A stretch of 64,000 bases of DNA from RUG420 sp045642465 (GCA_045642465.1 JAZUIY010000017.1:1-64000), one strand, 5' to 3'. Counted from the stretch's first letter, positions 32,731-42,556 are shown. Made by a program: numbers and translations. The notes: generated from the sequence alone by a model not told the origin.

Positions 32731-34770
32731 ATGCTACCGGATATTCCTATTCGAAAATTGAAAGGCGTCGGAGAAAAACGCGCCGAGCAGCTTCTTTCGC
32801 TCGGCGTCTCTTCTGTTGACGCCCTTTTTCATTATTATCCCAGAGCATATGAGGATTGGAGCACTGTAACTGCCATTATGGGGGCAGAGTTACAGGAAAA
32901 AGTTTGCATCCATGCCATGGTTATGGCAGCACCGTCTTTTTTCAAAGCCAAAAGCGGCATTATGGTCTATGAAACCAAGGTTTATGACCAAAGCGGCTTT
33001 TGCAAGATTACCATTTTCAACAACCGGTTTGCTGCCGGAAAACTGGTGCCGGGAAAAGAATATTATTTCTTTGGCCAAATGACCATGAACAGCGGTGTCC
33101 GTCAAATGCTGAACCCTGCCATTGAAGAAAAGGCAGAAAAGCGTCGGATCCGTCCCATTTACAGAAGAAACAAAGACATTACTTCCAACTATATTGAAGG
33201 TCTCATGGAAAAGGCACTGGATGCCTACAGCGCCTACTTAGAGGACCCTATTCCGGAAGCAATTTTGACACAGTATCAGCTGATGCCCTTACAGGATGCC
33301 ATGCGGGAAATCCATTTCCCAAGCAGCATGGAGTCCATGATGGCAGCCCGCAACCGCTTCATTTTTGAAGAACTGTTAGAATTACAGGTGGGGCTGAAGC
33401 AAATTCGGGGTGCCAACCGGACTGCCACCGGCGTCCGGCTGTTAGAAGATTACTCGGAAGACTTTTATGGAAGTCTTCCCTTTGAACCAACCGGCGCCCA
33501 GAAACGGGCCGTGTCCGCTGCCATGGCTGACATGCAAAGCGGCATCCTGATGAACCGCTTACTCCAGGGGGATGTTGGCTCCGGGAAAACCATGGTGGCC
33601 GCCGCCCTGGGTTATTCCACCGCCCGCAACGGGTACCAGACCGCCATGATGGCGCCGACGGAAATTTTGGCCGGCCAGCACTATGCCACCATGTGCAGTT
33701 TCTTTCAGAACACCGGCATTCAGGTGGCATTGCTTACGGGAAGTACTCCTGCAAAAGAAAAAACCGACATCAAAGCCGGCCTGCGCAGCGGCGCCATAGA
33801 TTTCGTGGTGGGTACCCATGCGCTGATTACAGATGACGTGGACTTTATGCGTCTGGGACTGGTCATTACAGACGAGCAGCACCGCTTCGGTGTGAACCAG
33901 CGGGGAAGCCTGGCCAAAAAGGGCGACGGTGCCCATGTTTTGGTTATGTCAGCCACGCCAATTCCACGGACCATGGCCCTTGCCATCTACGGAGACCTGG
34001 ATGTTTCCATCATAGATGAGCTGCCAAAAGGGCGAATTCCAATAGAGACTTATCGTATTAATGGAAAAATTCGTGAAAGAGCGTATAATTATATCAAACA
34101 GCATTTAGAGGAAGGCAGACAAGGGTACATTGTTTGCCCGCTGGTAGAGGAAGGGGAAGAAACTCCTGAGAACCTGGTTCCGGCCACGGAATACTATCAG
34201 CGCATTTCTCAAAATGAATTTAAGAATTATAAAGTTGGCCTCTTACATGGCCAAATGAAGAATGGGGACAAAGAGGCCGTTATGGACCAATTTGTCCGAG
34301 GAGACATTCAACTATTGGTAGCTACTACCGTAATTGAAGTCGGGGTAGACGTTCCCAATGCGGTTATTATGTTAATTGAAAACGCAGAACGGTTTGGTCT
34401 TTCCCAGCTCCACCAGCTCCGCGGCCGCGTGGGCCGGGGAAAGTACAAGTCCACCTGCATTCTGCTGTCGGACAATGCTTCTCCTGCCACGGCAGAACGG
34501 CTGGGGGTTATGTGTAGTACCAACGACGGCTTTGAAATATCTCAGAGAGACTTGGCCCTCCGTGGACCAGGGGACTTCTTCGGACAGCGCCAGCATGGCC
34601 TTCCGGAGCTCCGCATCGCCGATATGTTAACGGACATTGATATCCTAAAACAGGCGGAAACAGCCGCTGAGAGCATTCTAGCCACCAGTTCTACCTTAGA
34701 CCTTCCGGAGTACCAACTGCTGAAGGAAGAAGTAGAAGCCTTATTTGCGCGTAATCAATCCACTTGTTAA
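32731..34770 (+). CDS. recG: ATP-dependent DNA helicase RecG
   Basis: RecG remodels stalled replication forks and branched DNA. The 679-residue protein has the N-terminal wedge/OB domain (IRKLKGVGEKRAEQLLSLGV, then FNNRF, EYYFFGQM) and helicase domains with LLQGDVGSGKTMVA (Walker A), DEQHRFGV (motif II), MSATPIPRTMAL (motif III), TTVIEVGVDVPNA and QLRGRVGRG (motif VI). Length is typical. It lies 17 bases after fakA. Confidence 0.97.
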   Translation: MLPDIPIRKLKGVGEKRAEQLLSLGVSSVDALFHYYPRAYEDWSTVTAIMGAELQEKVCIHAMVMAAPSFFKAKSGIMVYETKVYDQSGFCKITIFNNRFAAGKLVPGKEYYFFGQMTMNSGVRQMLNPAIEEKAEKRRIRPIYRRNKDITSNYIEGLMEKALDAYSAYLEDPIPEAILTQYQLMPLQDAMREIHFPSSMESMMAARNRFIFEELLELQVGLKQIRGANRTATGVRLLEDYSEDFYGSLPFEPTGAQKRAVSAAMADMQSGILMNRLLQGDVGSGKTMVAAALGYSTARNGYQTAMMAPTEILAGQHYATMCSFFQNTGIQVALLTGSTPAKEKTDIKAGLRSGAIDFVVGTHALITDDVDFMRLGLVITDEQHRFGVNQRGSLAKKGDGAHVLVMSATPIPRTMALAIYGDLDVSIIDELPKGRIPIETYRINGKIRERAYNYIKQHLEEGRQGYIVCPLVEEGEETPENLVPATEYYQRISQNEFKNYKVGLLHGQMKNGDKEAVMDQFVRGDIQLLVATTVIEVGVDVPNAVIMLIENAERFGLSQLHQLRGRVGRGKYKSTCILLSDNASPATAERLGVMCSTNDGFEISQRDLALRGPGDFFGQRQHGLPELRIADMLTDIDILKQAETAAESILATSSTLDLPEYQLLKEEVEALFARNQSTC

Positions 34771-34789
34771 ACTTTTGGAGGAATTTGAT

Positions 34790-36241
34790 ATGAAATTGAA
34801 ACAGACCCATGCAGCAAAAATGGCTCGTAGAAGAACCATTACTTGCTGTGTTGCCCTGCTGTTGGTCGTTTCCCTCATTGTTGGCATCAGTTCTTGTATT
34901 TCCGGCAAAAAAGCCAAGAAGGCTGCCGAAGAAGAAGCTGCCGCCAAAAAGGCAACGACCTCTCAGAACGCAAAAGACAATCTGGATAAGTTGATTGACA
35001 ACATGTCTCTGGATCAGAAAATTGCGCAGCTCTTTATGATTAGTCCGGAAGCTTTAACCGGTGCTGATGTGGTTTCTGCCGCAGGTGAACAGACCAAGAA
35101 CAGCCTGACCAAATATCCGGTGGGCGGTATTGTTTACACCGAAGCAAACCTTTCTTCTGATGAACAGGTAAAGAGCATGCTGATGAATACCCAGACCTAT
35201 TTGGGTAACATTGTGGGCATTCCGGCCTTTATTGCTATTGCAGAAGAAGGCGGCGACAATTCTCCGGTAGCAGCCAAACTGAAAATCACGCAGTTTGCTT
35301 CTCCTTACACCTATGCCGAAAAGGAAAATGGTGTGGAAGAGTTGGCCACCAACATGAGTGACATGGCAAAGCAGCTGAAAATGCTGGGCTTCAATTTGAA
35401 TTTGGCTCCATATGCAGACTGCTGTGCACTGAATGACAGTGCTGCCGGCCCTCGTTCCTATGGATCTGATTATCAAAAGGCTGCTGACTTAGTAGCCGCA
35501 GCCGTTAAGGGCCTTCGTGCCGGCGGCGTTGGCAGCTGCCTGAAATACTTCCCAAGCATTGGGGACTATGATGCCGGCGGTAACCTGGTATGTAACGGTT
35601 CTTTGGCAGACTTGAAGGCAAAGGACTTCCTGCCGTTCCAGAGTGGTATTACAGCCGGTGCTGACATTGTTCAGGTAGGTCACGTTCAGACCGCTGCTGC
35701 AGAAGCAGGCGTACCTTCCGACTTCTCCAAGAAGGTGGTAACAGACTTGCTCCGCAACACCTTGGGCTTCAAGGGCGTTATAATGACCGCTTCTTTAGGT
35801 GACAGTTCGGTATCTTCTACTTACTCCACCGCCCAGATGGTAGTCAAAGCCTTGCAGGCAGGTTGTGACCTGATTTACAACCCAACCAGCCTCTATGATG
35901 CCGTTGCTGCCGTAAAGGATGCCATTACCACCGGTAACCTTTCCGAAGCCCGCATCAACCAGTCTGTCAAACGCATTCTGACGGCTAAGATTAACCTTGG
36001 TATTATGTCTATGCCAACGGATAGTGCCATTGAAATGATGGCTTCCAGACAGACGACTCTGCCAACGGAAAACACCTCGGACCTTATTGAAAACCCGGGT
36101 GAAAACGTAGATTCCGGGAATACCACTTCTGCGTACTCCACTACCAGAACCTATTCCACTACGGCTTCCAGAACTACTTCTACTACCACTACCAAGACCA
36201 CCGCTGCCGGTGATCCAAACTTTGAAGCAGAAGTAAACTAA
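34790..36241 (+). CDS. GH3-fold (NagZ-like) lipoprotein lacking catalytic residues
   Basis: ATG at 34790, after TTGGAGG, gives 483 residues: a hydrophobic segment with lipobox-like ISSC (Cys36), a Lys/Ala/Glu spacer, a glycoside hydrolase family 3 barrel (about 65-425) and a Thr/Ser-rich tail of about 55 residues. Active NagZ enzymes carry KHFPGHGDT...DSH and a nucleophile Asp in TDSL/TDDL. Here these read KYFPSIGDYDAGG (252-264) and TASLGDSS, with Ala334 at the nucleophile site. The His of VGHVQT is kept. The fold is clear; enzyme activity is unlikely, and a binding or scaffolding role on the surface is inferred. It follows recG by 19 bases. Confidence 0.82.
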   Translation: MKLKQTHAAKMARRRTITCCVALLLVVSLIVGISSCISGKKAKKAAEEEAAAKKATTSQNAKDNLDKLIDNMSLDQKIAQLFMISPEALTGADVVSAAGEQTKNSLTKYPVGGIVYTEANLSSDEQVKSMLMNTQTYLGNIVGIPAFIAIAEEGGDNSPVAAKLKITQFASPYTYAEKENGVEELATNMSDMAKQLKMLGFNLNLAPYADCCALNDSAAGPRSYGSDYQKAADLVAAAVKGLRAGGVGSCLKYFPSIGDYDAGGNLVCNGSLADLKAKDFLPFQSGITAGADIVQVGHVQTAAAEAGVPSDFSKKVVTDLLRNTLGFKGVIMTASLGDSSVSSTYSTAQMVVKALQAGCDLIYNPTSLYDAVAAVKDAITTGNLSEARINQSVKRILTAKINLGIMSMPTDSAIEMMASRQTTLPTENTSDLIENPGENVDSGNTTSAYSTTRTYSTTASRTTSTTTTKTTAAGDPNFEAEVN

Positions 36242-36260
36242 CGGAAAAAGACAAAAAAAG

Positions 36261-36290
36261 ACCGCTTCCCTTGGGAAGCGGTTTTTATTT
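36261..36290. terminator. Bidirectional terminator
   Basis: ACCGCTTCCC (36261-36270) pairs with GGGAAGCGGT (36273-36282), with A-rich sequence before and TTTTATTTTT after. It closes the recG-side operon and the minus-strand six-gene operon. Confidence 0.88.
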
Positions 36291-37574
36291 TTATTCTTTT
36301 GATTTTCCGGAAGCACCTTTGGTGGAGAAGAGGAAAAGGACAATGCCAATGACAAAGAACACGGCAATGGCGCCGACACCATAATTTTGGTGGCCGGTAA
36401 TTTGGGTTACCACACCAATTAATGTGGTTCCAAGGAAGGAAGCGCCTTTTCCTAAAATGTCATAAAGCCCAAAGAATTCACCGGATTTATTCACCGGCGT
36501 AATGCTGGCGAAGTAAGAACGGGACAATGCCTGGGTACCACCCTGTACCAGACCCATGGCCAACGCCATAATAACGAACTGGTAAATATGGCCAAGGAAA
36601 ATGGCGTACACGGTAATACAGAAATAACCGAAAATACAGAATGGAATTAACTTATAGGCTTCGTATTTTGCGGTTAATTTTCCCAAAAGCAAGGCAGATG
36701 GACAAGCTACAAATTGGCAGCCCAACATGGCGGCTACCATGAGCAATGTGTCAATGCCAAGAGAAGTGGCATAGGCGGTGGACATTTTTACAATGGTGAA
36801 TACACCGTCAATATAAAAGAAATAAGCCAGTAAGAAGAGGGCAATCCGTTTGTTGGAGAAGGCCTCTTTTAAGGTTTTCCAGATTTGCTTAAACGGATTG
36901 ATACGGGCTTCTGTTAAATAATACTTTTGCTCATAACTCTTCAGCAACGGGATGGACATGATGAGCCACCAGAAACCGGTGACAACGCAAGCAATGGAAA
37001 GCAAGGTTAAGTTATTCAAGTCCAGATTACCGGTGACAATGAAGATAACCAATGCCAAAACAGCATATGGAATTAAGCAGCCGACATAGCCCCAGGCGTA
37101 GCCTTGGGAAGAAACGTTGTGCATACGTTCTTCGGTGGTGACGTCTCTCAGCATGGAGTCGTAAAGGACAATGCTGACACTAAACAGGGACCGCAAGATT
37201 ACAAATGCAGCAAGGAATGCAATCCAGTGTCGGAAGACACCCATGAAGATACACAGGGTGCAAGCAGCAAATAAAATAACGGCGAAGAATTTCTTCTTCA
37301 TTCCTTTTTGGTCTGACAAGGCACCAATGATGGGACCCATACAGGCGGAAATTACCGTTGCTACGGATTGGGCGTAGCCCCAATAGGCAAGGTACAGTGC
37401 CGGAGACAGACCCTCGTTTCCACTGATGACATTGAAGAAGAATGTCAAGATGGTGGATTCAATGAGAGAGAATGCGGAGTTAGCCACATCATATAAAACC
37501 CAGTTACGTTCTTTGCCTGTTAAACGGAACTTGGATTTCACATCCTGGACTGGCATGGATTCGGAGTTGGTCAC
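36291..37574 (-). CDS. MFS transporter of the UMF1/ATG22 type
   Basis: The 427-residue protein has about twelve membrane helices and the marker ERNWVLYDVANSAFSLIEST near residue 22, typical of the UMF1 (ATG22-like) group of the major facilitator superfamily. LSDQKGMKKKF marks the conserved loop between helices 2 and 3. Bacterial substrates are mostly unknown. The start is a GTG at 37574 with a poor ribosome site; an in-frame ATG lies six codons later. It is the last gene of the operon that begins with the ACT protein. Confidence 0.82.
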   Translation of the reverse strand: MTNSESMPVQDVKSKFRLTGKERNWVLYDVANSAFSLIESTILTFFFNVISGNEGLSPALYLAYWGYAQSVATVISACMGPIIGALSDQKGMKKKFFAVILFAACTLCIFMGVFRHWIAFLAAFVILRSLFSVSIVLYDSMLRDVTTEERMHNVSSQGYAWGYVGCLIPYAVLALVIFIVTGNLDLNNLTLLSIACVVTGFWWLIMSIPLLKSYEQKYYLTEARINPFKQIWKTLKEAFSNKRIALFLLAYFFYIDGVFTIVKMSTAYATSLGIDTLLMVAAMLGCQFVACPSALLLGKLTAKYEAYKLIPFCIFGYFCITVYAIFLGHIYQFVIMALAMGLVQGGTQALSRSYFASITPVNKSGEFFGLYDILGKGASFLGTTLIGVVTQITGHQNYGVGAIAVFFVIGIVLFLFSTKGASGKSKE

Positions 37575-37611
37575 AGAAATCAGCTCTTTCTCTATTTATT
37601 TTCGAACAGTT

Positions 37612-39390
37612 TTATTTTACACGAAGTGAGGACACAAAATCCACATCAGGTTCCACAATAATGTCCCAATTTTCATGGTAAATTACCATACCCGGACGAC
37701 CACCGGCCGGCTTTTTCAAGTGCTTGGCCAAAGTGTAGTCAATGCGAACCTTTTTGTCGGCAGCAGCGGTGCTGTTTACGGCAGCAATTTGGGCAGCCTC
37801 TAAAATGGCTTGGTCGGATACCACACCGTCCTGATTCTGGATAATGACGTGGGAACCGGGGAAGTCTTTAATGTGGAGCCACATGTCTAGCTTTGCGGCT
37901 TTCTTCAAAGAAAGCTGTTCGTTTTGTACGTTGTTACGGCCCACCAAAACTGTAAATCCGTCCGTGGTCCGGTATTCCATTGGAGGAAGTGCCGCCTGGG
38001 TTGGGGCCTTCTTTTTTCTGCCCTGCTTGTCCTTTCCGGAGCGGTCTTTCAAATATCCTCCGGAAATCAGTTCCTGTTTAATGGCGGAAATATCACGTTC
38101 GGTTTCCGCCCGGGACAGGGCATCCAAAACGGTTTCAATATAGGCCAATTCTTCTGCACCGGCGGTCAACTGTTCTTTCAGTTTCTTCTCGGCGGTGTAG
38201 GTCTTACGGTATTCTTTGTAATATTTCTGGGAGTTTTGCGCCGGACTCAAGGCCGGATTCACCGGAATCCGCATGAGGGCGTTCCCTTCATAATAGTTTT
38301 CTAAGTCAAAGTACGGAACCCCTTTGTCCAACCGGAACAGGTTGGCGTTGATGAGTTCTGCAGAAATCCGAAGGGTTTCCCGGTCGTCGCACTTTTCCAG
38401 TTCTGCCCGTTGCAGTTCCATTTTCCGGGCGATTCGTTCCGCCGTAGTATGCAGGAATTTATTCAAATCTGCAGTGCGGTGGGTCATTCGTTCCATGGAA
38501 TCCCGCTTGGAATAATATTGATCCAACAGGGCGGACGGGGAGGTAAAGTATTCCCGTTCGGTACTTGAGCCATACTGGGTTAGGTCCATAAAGGAAAAGT
38601 CAAACGGTTTCCCGTTCAGGTCCTTTACCACACAGTAGGTAAAGGAACCATTCTGCAGCTGTTCCCGAACATCTAAAAGGGAGAATTCCAATTTGGTGAA
38701 ATCGGAAATGGTCATGTCGGACATGGCCTTGTCTTCTCCAATGGCACGGTAACTCAGTTCTCTTGCCACTACCGGGGAAACACCCATAAGAGTATTTAGC
38801 AAAGCCCCGGATAAGGTTTTGGTGGAGAAACTGCGCAGACGCACCATGATGTCATCTATGCCGCCGGTCAGCAGGGACAGCTTGTCCTGCTGTGGAGGCA
38901 ATTCATAAGGAAGGCCCGGCAAAACCAGGCGCTTGGAGGACTTGGTGAAATCTACCCGCTTTAAGGCGTCAATGATTTTCCCGTCAGGTCCTACTAAGAT
39001 GACATTGCTGTATTGGGCCATGATTTCAATAACGAGGGTCAACTTTTCCCGGTCACCCAGTTCGTTGGTGGCGAAAAAGTCTAAAAAGAGAATTCGGTCG
39101 TGGGATTGCTGACGCACTTCCGTGAGGGTGGCACCACCCAAACGCTTGCGGAGTAACATGCAGAGCATAGGCGGTTTTGCCGGGTTCTCATAGTTGGCCG
39201 TTGTCAGGCTAACCCGAGGGCTGTTGGCTCTGGCAGACAGCAAAAGTTTCACCCCGCCAAGTGTCTTTTGACGGAGTGCAAACACCAGTTCTTCCGAAGA
39301 AGGCTGGTACACTTTATCCACTTTTGCCCCTAACAGGGTGGAACGAAGTTCTTCTGCCATGGTGTGCAGAAAGAGACCATCCAGTGCCAT
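37612..39390 (-). CDS. rqcH: Rqc2 homolog RqcH (NFACT family)
   Basis: RqcH binds obstructed 50S subunits and directs addition of C-terminal alanine tails that mark nascent chains for proteolysis. The 592-residue protein has NFACT-N (MALDGLFLHTMAEELRSTLL), the Asp98-Arg99 pair in QSHDRILF needed for tRNA recruitment, coiled coils (about 280-430) and NFACT-R (LDMWLHIKDFPGSHVII, DYTLAKHLKKPAGGRPGMV). The extracellular adhesin name FbpA is used for the same family. It lies 15 bases after the Nif3-like gene. Confidence 0.94.
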   Translation of the reverse strand: MALDGLFLHTMAEELRSTLLGAKVDKVYQPSSEELVFALRQKTLGGVKLLLSARANSPRVSLTTANYENPAKPPMLCMLLRKRLGGATLTEVRQQSHDRILFLDFFATNELGDREKLTLVIEIMAQYSNVILVGPDGKIIDALKRVDFTKSSKRLVLPGLPYELPPQQDKLSLLTGGIDDIMVRLRSFSTKTLSGALLNTLMGVSPVVARELSYRAIGEDKAMSDMTISDFTKLEFSLLDVREQLQNGSFTYCVVKDLNGKPFDFSFMDLTQYGSSTEREYFTSPSALLDQYYSKRDSMERMTHRTADLNKFLHTTAERIARKMELQRAELEKCDDRETLRISAELINANLFRLDKGVPYFDLENYYEGNALMRIPVNPALSPAQNSQKYYKEYRKTYTAEKKLKEQLTAGAEELAYIETVLDALSRAETERDISAIKQELISGGYLKDRSGKDKQGRKKKAPTQAALPPMEYRTTDGFTVLVGRNNVQNEQLSLKKAAKLDMWLHIKDFPGSHVIIQNQDGVVSDQAILEAAQIAAVNSTAAADKKVRIDYTLAKHLKKPAGGRPGMVIYHENWDIIVEPDVDFVSSLRVK

Positions 39391-39405
39391 AAGTGTGCCT
39401 CGAAT

Positions 39406-40170
39406 TTAACCAATATATTTTACCGGAGCAGACTCCAAGTAAGTGAATTCCAAAGTGGAGAATTCCTGCTTCAGCAAGGTGAGCAAAACAGGAATGGAAA
39501 CCGTTTCGGTTTCATAGTGACCGGCAGCTAATAAAGCCACGTCTAAGTCAATGGCGTCTAAGAAGTCATTGTGCTTGGCGTCTCCGGTAACATAGGCGTC
39601 AATGCCGGCTGCCTTTATGTCCGGCAGGAAGCAAGCGCCAGCGCCGCCGCAAACAGCCACGGTCTGAATGTTCTTTTCGGCAGAAGAAACCCGGACTACC
39701 GTGTCCAGGGCGGCAGCTACAATGTCTGCAAACTCTTCTGCAGGAACCGGGGTCTTCAAGGTGCCGGCCCGCAGCATCTGCACGCCGTTTTCTTCCGGCC
39801 CGATTTTATGAATGTCTTCCAGCCCCAGCAACGTGGCCAATACGTCATTGACGCCGCCGTCGGCTGCATCCCAAGGGGTGTGGACTGCCAGCAGGGCAAT
39901 GTCGTTTTGAATAGCATAAAAGACAGGACTGTCGGAGTATACCTGCTGTACCGGTGCAAACAGAATTGGATGGTGGCTGACCACAAGGTCTGCGCCAAAG
40001 GCCTTTGCCTGACGAAGGGTGTCATGGGTCATGTCCAGGCAGACTGCAATTTTCTTGACTTCCTTGGTTTTATCTCCTACCAGGAAGCCGCTGTTGTCCC
40101 AGGATTCCTGGGTGTCAAACGGTGCGAAGGAGTCAATAAAGTTCAAAACATCTGCTACGGTTACGCTCAT
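39406..40170 (-). CDS. Nif3-like dinuclear metal centre protein (YqfO family)
   Basis: The 254-residue protein carries the metal-binding motifs of the hexameric Nif3 family: DLVVSHHPILF, AVHTPWDAADGGVND, VTGDAKHND and AAGHYETE. In many relatives the second motif reads HTNLD; here Pro-Trp replaces Asn-Leu. The function is not settled; a GTP cyclohydrolase-like role has been suggested. It overlaps trmK by four bases (ATGA), a common pairing in Bacillota that suggests linked function in tRNA metabolism. Confidence 0.92.
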   Translation of the reverse strand: MSVTVADVLNFIDSFAPFDTQESWDNSGFLVGDKTKEVKKIAVCLDMTHDTLRQAKAFGADLVVSHHPILFAPVQQVYSDSPVFYAIQNDIALLAVHTPWDAADGGVNDVLATLLGLEDIHKIGPEENGVQMLRAGTLKTPVPAEEFADIVAAALDTVVRVSSAEKNIQTVAVCGGAGACFLPDIKAAGIDAYVTGDAKHNDFLDAIDLDVALLAAGHYETETVSIPVLLTLLKQEFSTLEFTYLESAPVKYIG

Positions 40171-40850
40171 AAGGACACATCCTTTCTAATGCCGTCTAGA
40201 AGGCTTAAAATTGCTGCTTGTTCTTCTGGGTTGGCCCCGCCGGTCCGAAGACCGTTCAGCCGATTTTCCAGCCGTTTGAAAACCTGACGGAAATAGGCTT
40301 CTTTCAGGGGCGATTCAGTCTTTCCCAAAGCACCTACGTAGTAGGAAACCGGATCTGAAGGGCCTGGTTCCCCGGTGTAGATGACTTCCATGGCCACATA
40401 AATGCGGCCGGTATCTTCACAAAGTTCTTCTCTCAAAATGGAAAAGCCATTTTGGAAAAGGTATTCCCGTAAGTCTTCCTGATGAGACTGGGGTTGTAAG
40501 ACGAAGTGGTTTCCCACTTCTTTGACCCATGGCGAGCGGAGGAAAATGTCAGTAATGAGATTTCCACCCATGCCTGCCAGGATGAAATTATGAAGACAGC
40601 CCGGTGCCAAACTTTGAAAGCCGTCACTGAGCTGCAAGGTTACCTTATCTTCCAGGTGATATTTTGCAACTGTTTCCTCGGCACGTTGCAGCGGGCCGGG
40701 GCGAAGGTCTGCCGCAATGGCAGAAGGTATGCGCCCGGACAGCACAAGATAGGCCGGCACATAGGCATGGTCTGTACCAATGTCTGCCAGTGGCTGGCCA
40801 TCTTTTGCCATGGATGCCACCATGGCAAGCCGAGGAGACAGATGAATCAT
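40167..40850 (-). CDS. trmK: tRNA (adenine(22)-N1)-methyltransferase TrmK
   Basis: TrmK methylates A22 in the D-arm of some tRNAs using SAM. The 227-residue protein starts MIHLSPRLAMVASMAKDG and shows the SAM site ADIGTDHAYVPAYLV, then AADLRPGPLQRAEET and the family motif ILAGMGGNLI (NLAGMGG type), with a C-terminal coiled coil. AAGGAAG lies seven bases before the ATG. It is translationally coupled to the Nif3-like gene. Confidence 0.93.
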   Translation of the reverse strand: MIHLSPRLAMVASMAKDGQPLADIGTDHAYVPAYLVLSGRIPSAIAADLRPGPLQRAEETVAKYHLEDKVTLQLSDGFQSLAPGCLHNFILAGMGGNLITDIFLRSPWVKEVGNHFVLQPQSHQEDLREYLFQNGFSILREELCEDTGRIYVAMEVIYTGEPGPSDPVSYYVGALGKTESPLKEAYFRQVFKRLENRLNGLRTGGANPEEQAAILSLLDGIRKDVSL

Positions 40851-40862
40851 GTTCGTTCTTCC

Positions 40863-42224
40863 TTAGTTCTTCAAGCTCTGAATTGGAGCTGGGATACGAC
40901 CGCCGCGGGAAATGAACTTGGCCGGAGAAGCGGTGTTAACCGGCATAACCGGTGCGGTGCCGAAGAGTCCGCCGTAGTCCAGTTCTTCTCCAACGGACTT
41001 GCCGATGGCAGGAATGACACGGACAGCGGTGGTCTTGGTGTTGATGAGACCGATGGCTGCTTCGTCGGCAATAATGCCGGAGATAACTTCCGGAGGAGTG
41101 TCTCCAGGAATGGCAATCATGTCCAGACCTACGGAGCAAACTGCGGTCATGGCTTCCAGCTTTTCAATGCGGAGTCCGCCGGAGCGGGCTGCGGAAATCA
41201 TGCCTTCGTCTTCGGAAACTGGAATGAAGGCACCGGAAAGGCCACCGATTTGAGAGGAAGCCATAACGCCGCCCTTCTTAACGGCATCGTTCAACATGGC
41301 CAGACAGGCGGTGGTGCCGGCGCAGCCACATTCTTCCAAGCCCATTTCTTCCAGTACTCTGGCAACGGAGTCGCCAACAGCAGGAGTTGGGGCAAGGGAC
41401 AAGTCTACAATACCGAATGGGGTGTCCAGACGCTTGGAAGCTTCCGAAGCAACGAGCTGACCCACACGGGTAATTTTGAAAGCAGTACGTTTTACCATTT
41501 CGGCTACTTCGTTAATGGAAGCATCCGGAATTTTTGCCAGGGCAGAGCGAACTACGCCCGGGCCGGAAACACCGACGTTGATGACGGTGTCAGATTCACC
41601 GACGCCGTGGAAGGCACCGGCCATGAATGGGTTGTCTTCTACGGCGTTGCAGAAAACAACAATTTTGGAAGCGCCGGCGCAGTCTTTGTCTACGGTCTTT
41701 TCGGCAGCTTCTTTTACAATGCGGCCCATGAGGGCAACGGCATCCATGTTGATGCCGGCCTTGGTGGAACCGATGTTAACACTGGAGCAGATGTGGTCGG
41801 TAATGGACAGGGCTTCCGGGATAGAGTTGATTAAAGCTTCATCGCCAGCAGCAAAGCCTTTCTGTACCAGAGCGGAGTAACCGCCCAAGTAGTTGACGCC
41901 AACTTCTTTGGCGGCTTTTTCCAGTGCCAGGGCATATTTGACTGGATCCCCTTTGCTGGCACCCACCAGCATGGAAATCGGGGTGACAGAAATTCTCTTG
42001 TTGATGATTGGAATGCCGTATTCCCGTTCAATGTCTTCCCCGGTACGAACCAATTTTTCAGCCTTGCGGCAGATTTTGTCGTATACCTTTTCACAGGAAG
42101 CATCAATGTTGCTGTCGGCACATTCCAACAGGGAGATACCCATAGTGATGGTACGGATATCCAGATTTTCATTTTCGATCATCTGGATGGTTTCCAGAAT
42201 GTCGGATGTATTCAAGTTAATCAT
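40863..42224 (-). CDS. UPF0210 (PFL/DUF711) family protein
   Basis: The 453-residue protein opens with SDILETIQMIENENLDIRTI and contains GISLLECADSN, KGDPVKYALALEKAAKEVGV and a C-terminal GRIPAPIQSLKN, all typical of UPF0210 proteins. The family resembles pyruvate formate-lyase in fold but lacks a known reaction; no glycyl-radical motif is visible near the C-terminus. It is always found, as here, directly after a small ACT-domain protein (14-base gap). Confidence 0.9.
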   Translation of the reverse strand: MINLNTSDILETIQMIENENLDIRTITMGISLLECADSNIDASCEKVYDKICRKAEKLVRTGEDIEREYGIPIINKRISVTPISMLVGASKGDPVKYALALEKAAKEVGVNYLGGYSALVQKGFAAGDEALINSIPEALSITDHICSSVNIGSTKAGINMDAVALMGRIVKEAAEKTVDKDCAGASKIVVFCNAVEDNPFMAGAFHGVGESDTVINVGVSGPGVVRSALAKIPDASINEVAEMVKRTAFKITRVGQLVASEASKRLDTPFGIVDLSLAPTPAVGDSVARVLEEMGLEECGCAGTTACLAMLNDAVKKGGVMASSQIGGLSGAFIPVSEDEGMISAARSGGLRIEKLEAMTAVCSVGLDMIAIPGDTPPEVISGIIADEAAIGLINTKTTAVRVIPAIGKSVGEELDYGGLFGTAPVMPVNTASPAKFISRGGRIPAPIQSLKN

Positions 42225-42238
42225 GGAAGTATTTCTCC

Positions 42239-42508
42239 TTAAATGCGATGCATGGAATTGAAGATGTCTTCATGCATGGCATGGATGACCAAATTGTTTT
42301 CTTCGCCATAGGCCTTAATGCTGTCTGCAAATTCACCAAACGGTAAGGTCAGGTTGGATACGTCGATGTTCATAATCATAACGAACATTTCGTCCAATAC
42401 GGTCTGAGAAACGCCGATAATGTTGGCATTCTTGTCTGCACAGAAGGTGGATACTTTAGCGAAGATACCTACGGTGTCTTTGCCAACTACGGTTAAAACT
42501 GCTTTCAT
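42239..42508 (-). CDS. ACT domain protein, UPF0237 family
   Basis: The 89-residue protein is a single ACT domain (MKAVLTVVGKDTVGIFAKVS, then NANIIGVSQTVLDEMFVM), a fold that binds amino acids as an allosteric sensor. Its constant neighbour UPF0210 suggests that it regulates that protein. GGAGG lies seven bases before ATG. It is the first gene of a six-gene operon that runs to 36291. Confidence 0.93.
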   Translation of the reverse strand: MKAVLTVVGKDTVGIFAKVSTFCADKNANIIGVSQTVLDEMFVMIMNIDVSNLTLPFGEFADSIKAYGEENNLVIHAMHEDIFNSMHRI

Positions 42509-42547
42509 GGTTTTTCCTCCAAAATAATGTTCAAACGGATTTAAAGT

Positions 42548-42556
42548 ATTTTACCA
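42548..42556 (-). promoter_or_regulatory. Extended -10 promoter of the ACT-UPF0210-trmK operon
   Basis: On the minus strand TGG precedes TAAAAT (42553-42548), about 40 bases upstream of the ACT gene. The -35 region is poor. Confidence 0.45.
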
